Below, piece after piece: positions 5,836 to 10,252 of a DNA stretch of 10,252 bases (position 1 is the stretch's first letter; every line of letters begins with the position of its first letter). The DNA lies in assembly GCA_004356305.1 (NCBI GenBank), contig SMXJ01000145.1:1-10252 (forward strand), read 5' to 3'. Made by a program: the position numbers and the translations under genes. Under the pieces are notes generated by a model. That model searched no databases, was not told the origin of the DNA, and saw nothing but the letters and a program-made list of their open reading frames with translations. The DNA is from Bacteroidota bacterium. GTDB lineage: Bacteria; Bacteroidota; Bacteroidia; Flavobacteriales; Flavobacteriaceae.

Positions 5836-6783
5836 TTACACGAATTTTGCATCCGCATCAAAATCATAGCCGTTCAATAAGGCAGCTATTTCCATTTTTC
5901 GTTTATCGGGTAGCTGCAGGACTTTTATATAAAGATATCCTCCCTGAACAGCAACTTTCAATTCTTTTTTATCAATGAATAATTTTCCGATAGATTCACA
6001 ATGATCAGCTTTTTTCACAGTGCAATTGAAGATCTTCACTTTCATTTCTTTACCACTATCGATAAGTATAGTCCAGGCCGAAGGAAAGGGGGATAACCCC
6101 CTGATGAACGAATCAAGGCGTTCTAAAGGAAGCGACCAATCGATTTGCGTGTTTTCTGAAGTGAGTTTCGGCGCCTCTTTAAACGCCCCGGTTTTGTTCT
6201 GTTGCCTGGGTTGAGCTTCATTCTTTTCGATCAATTCAATTGTATCCAGTACAAGAACATAACCCAATTCCATTAACTTATCATGGAGACTGCCGGCGGT
6301 CTCATCTGTTGAAATAGCGATCTCCCGGGAAGCTAAAATAGCACCGGTGTCAATATTTTCATCTATAAAGAATGTAGTGACTCCTGTTTTTGTTTCACCA
6401 TTGATAACCACCCAATTAATTGGAGCAGCACCGCGATAGTTCGGTAGAAGAGAGGCGTGCAAATTAAAGGAACCATATTCCGGCATGTCCCAAACCACTT
6501 CGGGCAACATTCGAAACGCGACAACAATTTGCAGGTTAGCATTTAACTTCTCGAGTTCCTCCAGAAAATCTTTACTCTTTAAATTCGTGGGTTGTAATAC
6601 AGGTAGGTTTCGAATAACAGCATATTCCTTTACAGCTGATTCCCTAATTTTTCTCCCCCGTCCCGCAGGCTTGTCGGGCGCTGTGACCACACCCACGATG
6701 GTGGTACCATTGGCAACGAGTTTCTTCAATATACCCACCGCAAAAAAAGGTGTTCCCATAAAAACAATACGCAAGTCTCTCAT
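5836..6783 (-). CDS. fmt: Methionyl-tRNA formyltransferase
   Basis: Transfers a formyl group from 10-formyl-tetrahydrofolate to Met on initiator tRNA, for translation initiation in the cytoplasm. At 315 residues it is full length. The Rossmann-like N-terminal domain begins RIVFMGTPFFAV (5-16) and carries PDKPAGRGRK (36-45). The catalytic triad is visible as N107 and H109 in SFNLHASLLPNYRGAAPINW (105-124) and D145 in DENIDTG. A C-terminal OB-like domain follows from about 205, with LSPFPSAW marking its beginning. Start ATG. The 270 bases upstream hold heptad repeats but no clear promoter. Downstream lies the HU promoter with no convincing terminator between them. Confidence 0.95.
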   Translation of the reverse strand: MRDLRIVFMGTPFFAVGILKKLVANGTTIVGVVTAPDKPAGRGRKIRESAVKEYAVIRNLPVLQPTNLKSKDFLEELEKLNANLQIVVAFRMLPEVVWDMPEYGSFNLHASLLPNYRGAAPINWVVINGETKTGVTTFFIDENIDTGAILASREIAISTDETAGSLHDKLMELGYVLVLDTIELIEKNEAQPRQQNKTGAFKEAPKLTSENTQIDWSLPLERLDSFIRGLSPFPSAWTILIDSGKEMKVKIFNCTVKKADHCESIGKLFIDKKELKVAVQGGYLYIKVLQLPDKRKMEIAALLNGYDFDADAKFV

Positions 6784-6794
6784 TTTGGGTGATT

Positions 6795-6843
6795 CGTTTA
6801 ATTGTTTAGTTGTTGATGTTTGATGGTTTAAGTTTTAAGTTTA
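6795..6843. repeat. Degenerate heptad array directly upstream of fmt
   Basis: On the plus strand the units are CGTTTAA, TTGTTTA, GTTGTTG, ATGTTTG, ATGGTTT, AAGTTTT and AAGTTTA: seven imperfect copies around ATGTTTG. On the fmt coding strand the array covers the last 12-60 bases before the ATG, so it would be in the 5' leader. Seven-base units do not match codons or the helical repeat. A simple low-complexity explanation is possible. Confidence 0.45.
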
Positions 6844-6861
6844 AAAATTATAAAAACGAAC

Positions 6862-6896
6862 AATCTCAATACTCATATCTCATATCCAACATCTCT
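6862..6896. repeat. Second heptad array in the fmt leader region
   Basis: The units AATCTCA, ATACTCA, TATCTCA, TATCCAA and CATCTCT are five imperfect copies around TATCTCA. It resembles the array before hisS, which also has repeated ATCT seven bases apart. It is separated from the first fmt array by 18 AT-rich bases. Confidence 0.5.
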
Positions 6897-6960
6897 TTTA
6901 ACTCTTGATTCCGAATTTCATCAGGACAAGCGATACGTAAGGCATTGAGCTCCCTGAGTG

Positions 6961-6999
6961 ATTAGCCAGCGGCTAATGGTATCAAAGGGCGCAATACCA
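6961..6999. repeat. Two abutting perfect hairpins in the recQ-fmt spacer
   Basis: ATTAGCC-AGC-GGCTAAT (6961-6977) is a seven-pair hairpin with a three-base loop. TGGTAT (6977-6982) and ATACCA (6994-6999) form a six-pair hairpin with an 11-base loop. The two share one base at 6977. No T-run follows on either strand, so they are not intrinsic terminators. They would be transcribed if RNA runs from recQ toward fmt. They may be a dispersed palindromic repeat or part of a structured RNA. Confidence 0.55.
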
Positions 7000-7008
7000 A
7001 GGTCCGGA

Positions 7009-7050
7009 TCGCTTCGGTCTTCTGACTTCATGCCTCGTGCTTCCGTCTGC
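7009..7050. repeat. Heptad array just after the recQ stop codon
   Basis: On the plus strand the six units are TCGCTTC, GGTCTTC, TGACTTC, ATGCCTC, GTGCTTC and CGTCTGC, five of them ending in CTTC or CCTC. On the recQ coding strand they read as GAAG-led units (for example GAAGTCA, GAAGACC, GAAGCGA) starting three bases after the TAG. The unit is GC-richer than the arrays near fmt and hisS. Confidence 0.55.
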
Positions 7051-7053
7051 TCT

Positions 7054-8952
7054 CTATTTGACAAAATATTGATTCACTACATTCAGTTGGATATCTCCTT
7101 TATCCAAAAGTAGTTGCAGGACTTCTAACAGGTCGGATTCAGCAAAATTAAGGTTTTCAATGATGCTTCTTGAATCTAACGGGCTTTCATTTAATAGTTC
7201 TATAATTTTTTCAGAAATATCCTCTGAGCTATAGTTTTCTTCGGAGGTGTTTTTAGCCATACAAAAAGAGCAAACCCCGCATAGTGCCTTGCTCTTATCA
7301 CCGAAATAGGCAACCAAAAGAAGCTGCCTGCATTGGGAAGTGTTTTCGATATATTTTAATACCGAGACTACCTGTGCTCCCTTTTTCTCCTTTAATCTTT
7401 CTATTTCATCGCGCAAAGGATTGATGGTTTTATCATCTTCCCGAGGGACTAAAAATGTGATGGACGCATCTGTTTGGTGAAGTTTTAATTCGATTAATTC
7501 CTGTTGCTCCATTTCTTTCAAAACACTTATGACCTTCTCGACGGTACCTCCCATCTTATTGGCAACCAATCCCAAATTTATCTCATTGGCCGAGTCGAAT
7601 ATTCCGCCGTACATCCTTAAAATTGTTTTCCCTACTACCGAAAAGGAAACGTTCTTTTCAAATTGCTGCAGCAGGACATTGGAGGGCACTAAAAATTTCA
7701 GGATCGACTTTCTTCCAAATTCTTTCGATAGCTGGATCACTCCCAATCGATCAAGCGCATTGAGGCCATTGAAGGTGATAAGGGTGTTGAAATTATAAGA
7801 TTGACAAAAATCTGTAAAATTAAAACTGTGATTGCTGAATTCGCCTTCACCATAGGATATTTGAAAGTAATTATTGAGCGTACGATATAGCTTTTTAATG
7901 TCTTGAGTAGTAGGGAGTGCGTCCACAAATTGATTGTAAACCCGCCGTTTATCATCCTCATTGTAGAGAATTATAGCCGTAGCCGGATCGCCATCTCGCC
8001 CGGCTCTGCCTGCTTCCTGAAAGTAACTTTCCAAACTTTCCGGTAGCTGGATGTGTATAACAAATCGAACATTGTCATGATCGATTCCCATCCCAAATGC
8101 GCTGGTGGCGACCACCGTAGAGATGTGACCATTTTTCCAGGCTTCGAGTCTGTTTTGCTTTTCTTCAGTAGAGATACCCCCGTGAAAAAAAGTACTGGAG
8201 ATCCCCAGGTTTTCCAAATTAGCGCTTACTTCTTCGGCACTACTCCGGCTTCGTACATAGACAATGGCGCTACCCGTATTATGTTTGAGTAATTGTTCGA
8301 TGCGATATATTTTGTCATTTTCCTTTTTTACCCGGTACGATAAATTTTTACGTACAAAGGAACTTTTGAAAACTTGAGGGTCATTGAGTTTGAGTTGGTC
8401 GATAGTATCCAAGAGTACTTTATGCGTTGCAGTTGCAGTAAGAGCAATGGTAGGAATATTGGGATGCAAATCTTTTAAAATATGTATATTTTTATAGGCG
8501 GGTCGAAAGTCGTTTCCCCATTGAGAAATACAATGGGCCTCATCTATGGCTATAAGATTGACATTCATTCTTTTGATCGCATTTTGAACGATCTCCTGCT
8601 GCAATCGTTCCGGAGAGAGGTATAAAAATTTATAATTCCCATGATTAGCGTTATCCAAAAGTGTGGTCAATTCTGTAAAAGAAATCCCACCCGTAATTGC
8701 CAATGCTTTTATGCCCTTTCCCTGTAGCGATATTACCTGATCTGTCATCAATGCTACCAAAGGGGAAATCACCACACAAATTCCGTCCATAGCCATTGCC
8801 GGTACTTGAAAACACAGGGATTTTCCACCACCTGTGGGAAGTAATGCCACCGTGTCTCTATTTTGCAAAACACTCTGGATAATTTCGTCTTGCTTGGGCT
8901 TAAACCCCGAGTATCCCCAGTATTGGTCTATGATTTGTAAAGGCGAATTCAA
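7054..8952 (-). CDS. recQ: ATP-dependent DNA helicase, RecQ family (no HRDC domain)
   Basis: A 3'-5' superfamily 2 helicase for recombination and replication repair. In its 632 residues I see the N-terminal FKPKQDEII (Q/0 motif, 17-25), Walker A TGGGKS (40-45), DEAH at 137-140 followed by the RecQ aromatic loop CISQWGNDFRPAY, motif III LTATAT (171-176), motif V ATSAFGMGIDHDN (282-294), motif VI QEAGRAGRDG (312-321), and a zinc site at C541, C558, C561, C564. About 68 residues remain after the zinc site, too few for winged-helix plus HRDC in canonical order. The start is TTG: an in-frame TAA lies eight codons upstream, and the next Met (residue 53) would remove Walker A. The TTG overlaps the stop of the upstream P-loop gene in TTGA, which suggests coupled translation. 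Confidence 0.93.
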   Translation of the reverse strand: MNSPLQIIDQYWGYSGFKPKQDEIIQSVLQNRDTVALLPTGGGKSLCFQVPAMAMDGICVVISPLVALMTDQVISLQGKGIKALAITGGISFTELTTLLDNANHGNYKFLYLSPERLQQEIVQNAIKRMNVNLIAIDEAHCISQWGNDFRPAYKNIHILKDLHPNIPTIALTATATHKVLLDTIDQLKLNDPQVFKSSFVRKNLSYRVKKENDKIYRIEQLLKHNTGSAIVYVRSRSSAEEVSANLENLGISSTFFHGGISTEEKQNRLEAWKNGHISTVVATSAFGMGIDHDNVRFVIHIQLPESLESYFQEAGRAGRDGDPATAIILYNEDDKRRVYNQFVDALPTTQDIKKLYRTLNNYFQISYGEGEFSNHSFNFTDFCQSYNFNTLITFNGLNALDRLGVIQLSKEFGRKSILKFLVPSNVLLQQFEKNVSFSVVGKTILRMYGGIFDSANEINLGLVANKMGGTVEKVISVLKEMEQQELIELKLHQTDASITFLVPREDDKTINPLRDEIERLKEKKGAQVVSVLKYIENTSQCRQLLLVAYFGDKSKALCGVCSFCMAKNTSEENYSSEDISEKIIELLNESPLDSRSIIENLNFAESDLLEVLQLLLDKGDIQLNVVNQYFVK

Positions 8953-9494
8953 GTCAGTTCTTTTATTTTGTTAAGAATGAAATTAGCTCTATTCTCAAGG
9001 GTTTCCAGCGGAACATGAACCACATTATAACCGTAACCTCGGTACCCTCTTAGTAAAAAATCATATAGTATTTCAGCTTCTTTAAATGATTCATAACGCT
9101 CATGATCCTGTAAATAAATTTCTTTCCATGGTGGTAATAGAAAAACAGCATCATATAGGTAGGCATTGCATATTTCAGTAAATTTTTTACTATAGGATGT
9201 GCCCAGATAATCCATATATGCCGTTATATCTGGCATACCCCGGTCATAGAATAAGAATGCGGTAGCCGCACTTCGTGCCTCATGATATTGCAACAAACGA
9301 CCTTCCAACAACATTTCACTAAAGAGAATAGGCCGCTCCAAAAACAACTGATCGATTCCATCGGCCCGCGCTTTTTTTGTCACAGCCCGTGATATTTCGG
9401 GCAAACAGTTATAGCCAAGTTCGACTAAATATTCGATCAGTGCGGTTTTTCCGGTTCCGGGGCCACCGGTAATTACGATTCGCTTTGTTTTCAA
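8949..9494 (-). CDS. AAA_28-type P-loop ATP-binding protein
   Basis: A 181-residue P-loop NTPase resembling the NadR-like AAA_28 group, of unknown substrate. Walker A is GGPGTGKT (10-17). FLFYDRGMPD (80-89) is a Walker-B-like strand with the D-R-G pattern seen in nucleoside and nucleotide kinases. E34 in LPEISR, the PPW at 121-123 and HERYES (131-136) look like family positions for substrate binding or a lid. No membrane or DNA-binding segment is visible. The start is TTG: the codon immediately before is TAA and no ATG occurs until after Walker A. It is the first gene of a two-gene unit with recQ, overlapping it by four bases. A small-molecule kinase or a repair-linked ATPase are both open possibilities. 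Confidence 0.85.
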   Translation of the reverse strand: MKTKRIVITGGPGTGKTALIEYLVELGYNCLPEISRAVTKKARADGIDQLFLERPILFSEMLLEGRLLQYHEARSAATAFLFYDRGMPDITAYMDYLGTSYSKKFTEICNAYLYDAVFLLPPWKEIYLQDHERYESFKEAEILYDFLLRGYRGYGYNVVHVPLETLENRANFILNKIKELT

Positions 9495-9622
9495 TTATTT
9501 TGTTTTATATAATTATTTCGAGATTCTTTCAGAAGAAGTTATCTAAAAACAAAATTTTAAAATTAGGCTTATGATGGAACTAAAGTGTAAATATCGGAAC
9601 TATTTATTGATACTGAAAAACG

Positions 9623-9630
9623 TATCTTTG
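9623..9630 (+). promoter_or_regulatory. -7 element of the DUF493 gene promoter
   Basis: TATCTTTG matches TAnnTTTG exactly and lies 26 bases before the ATG, which is a normal distance. The -33 element is poor: TTG at 9607-9609 is 13 bases away rather than 19-21. Confidence 0.55.
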
Positions 9631-9655
9631 GGTACTCTTTTAGCATTGGGATAAC

Positions 9656-9946
9656 ATGGACAATAATGAGAGATCGAAAGCATTTTACAAGCGTCTCAAG
9701 GAACAGTTAACTCTGGATACTTTATGGCCCGCACCGTATTTGTATAAGTTCATTGTAAATGCCCAACTTGAAAGAGTAGCGGAGATAACGGCAATTTTTG
9801 ACGGAACTAACGCGACAATACAAACCAGAGACTCTTCGAACGGAGCATATACGAGTGTTTCAATAAAAGTTAATATGCAATCACCGGATGCGGTGATCGA
9901 AAAATATTTGGAAGTTTCAAAGCTAGAAGGGGTCATTTCTTTATAA
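9656..9946 (+). CDS. DUF493 family (YbeD-like) protein
   Basis: A 96-residue soluble protein. After a polar lead it has WPAPYLYKFIV (24-34), then alternating strands and helices such as ERVAEITAIF and TSVSIKVNMQSPDAVIEKYLEVSKLEGV, consistent with the small alpha-beta fold of the DUF493/YbeD family. That family is proposed to be regulatory (an ACT-like fold), but no role is established. It diverges from the P-loop gene and is followed 58 bases later by the DUF4290 gene, possibly on the same transcript because no terminator is seen between them. Confidence 0.85.
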   Translation: MDNNERSKAFYKRLKEQLTLDTLWPAPYLYKFIVNAQLERVAEITAIFDGTNATIQTRDSSNGAYTSVSIKVNMQSPDAVIEKYLEVSKLEGVISL

Positions 9947-10004
9947 TTTTAGTATTTTGCGTTCGTTATTACTTCTACAAAGCATTTACTCCCTAAATAA
10001 ACAC

Positions 10005-10252
10005 ATGATAGACGATATAGAATACAACACGGAGCGCGAGCAATTGATCATACCTGAATATGGGCGGCACATCCAGAAAATGGTAGCCTATGCCTCTTCC
10101 TTAAAAGACGAGGAAGCACGAAATAAGTGCGTTGAGAGCATTATTTCAGTAATGGGGAATTTAAATCCACATTTACGGGATGTACCCGATTTTCAGCATA
10201 AATTATGGGATCAATTGTTTATTATTTCAGATTTTAAACTGGTTGTAGATTC
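10005..10252 (+). CDS. DUF4290 family protein, 5' part only
   Basis: An open frame begins at ATG 10005 and runs off the right edge, giving 82 complete codons. It reads MIDDIEYNTEREQLIIPEYG, then HIQKMVAYASSLKDEEARNK, and then a segment including VMGNLNPHLRDVPDFQHKLW. This matches my memory of the DUF4290 family, a Bacteroidota-restricted protein of unknown function, usually about 200 residues or more. The first stretch with YGRHIQKM and the NLNPHLRD motif are the basis for the call. The frame is too short here to describe domains further. A TATTTTG before it is one base short of a -7 element, so co-transcription with the DUF493 gene is at least as likely. Confidence 0.8.
   Translation, partial: MIDDIEYNTEREQLIIPEYGRHIQKMVAYASSLKDEEARNKCVESIISVMGNLNPHLRDVPDFQHKLWDQLFIISDFKLVVD

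Noticed and set aside
6905..6926. CTGATGA on the minus strand, as in a hammerhead ribozyme core
   Set aside because: No GAAA follows at the required place, stem II would be three pairs at most, and the other stems cannot be drawn.
6921..7031. A 36-codon minus-strand frame (ATG at 7031, TGA at 6921) in the recQ-fmt spacer
   Set aside because: Its start lies inside the GAAG heptad array and its body covers the hairpins. Repeats and stems explain the sequence better than a protein, and no family is recognised.
148..9494. A defence island or mobile gene cluster built around recQ and the P-loop gene
   Set aside because: The neighbours are core genes on both sides, there is no integrase, transposase, nuclease or toxin, and composition does not change. 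A housekeeping context is the simpler reading.

Overview
The window looks like ordinary chromosome from a member of the Bacteroidota, most likely Flavobacteriaceae. Three things point that way. The base composition is AT-rich. Several promoters carry the Bacteroidota -7 element TAnnTTTG, and most starts have no clear Shine-Dalgarno. The gene set is also familiar: a START-like domain protein, a class IV aminotransferase, YqgE/AlgH, HU, Fmt, a short RecQ, an AAA_28-type P-loop protein, a DUF493 protein and a DUF4290 protein form a combination I associate with flavobacterial genomes. That placement is from memory and was not searched.

Layout, left to right. The last codons of a possible plus-strand gene (to 56) face the 3' end of a minus-strand MacB/FtsX-type ABC permease (148-1386). 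A divergent spacer leads to hisS (1584-2954, TTG start). After hisS comes a small RNA locus: a strong promoter (2968-2998), a degenerate tRNA-Met-like copy broken by palindromic DNA (3014-3147), an intact elongator tRNA-Met(CAU) (3167-3240) and a good terminator (3245-3273). Two plus-strand genes follow, a START-like domain protein (3362-3748) and a PLP class IV aminotransferase (3842-4687). The aminotransferase meets minus-strand yqgE tail to tail, with the two stop codons sharing TTAA. HU (5380-5652) and fmt (5836-6783) are on the minus strand. A 270-base spacer full of seven-base repeats and hairpins separates fmt from recQ (7054-8952). recQ overlaps the upstream P-loop gene (8949-9494) by four bases. 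A DUF493 gene (9656-9946) diverges from these, followed by the start of a DUF4290 gene cut off at 10252.

Most genes are housekeeping: His-tRNA charging, tRNA-Met, initiator formylation, nucleoid structure and DNA repair. I see no phage, insertion sequence, CRISPR array, toxin-antitoxin pair or defence island, and no clear new multi-gene system. The least explained signals are non-coding: (1) the tRNA-Met relic interrupted by TCCG...CGGA palindromes behind a consensus promoter; (2) degenerate heptad arrays before hisS, before fmt and after recQ; (3) two abutting perfect hairpins in the recQ-fmt spacer; (4) a terminator-like hairpin whose T-run touches the aminotransferase ATG. Three genes (hisS, the P-loop gene and recQ) appear to start with TTG.
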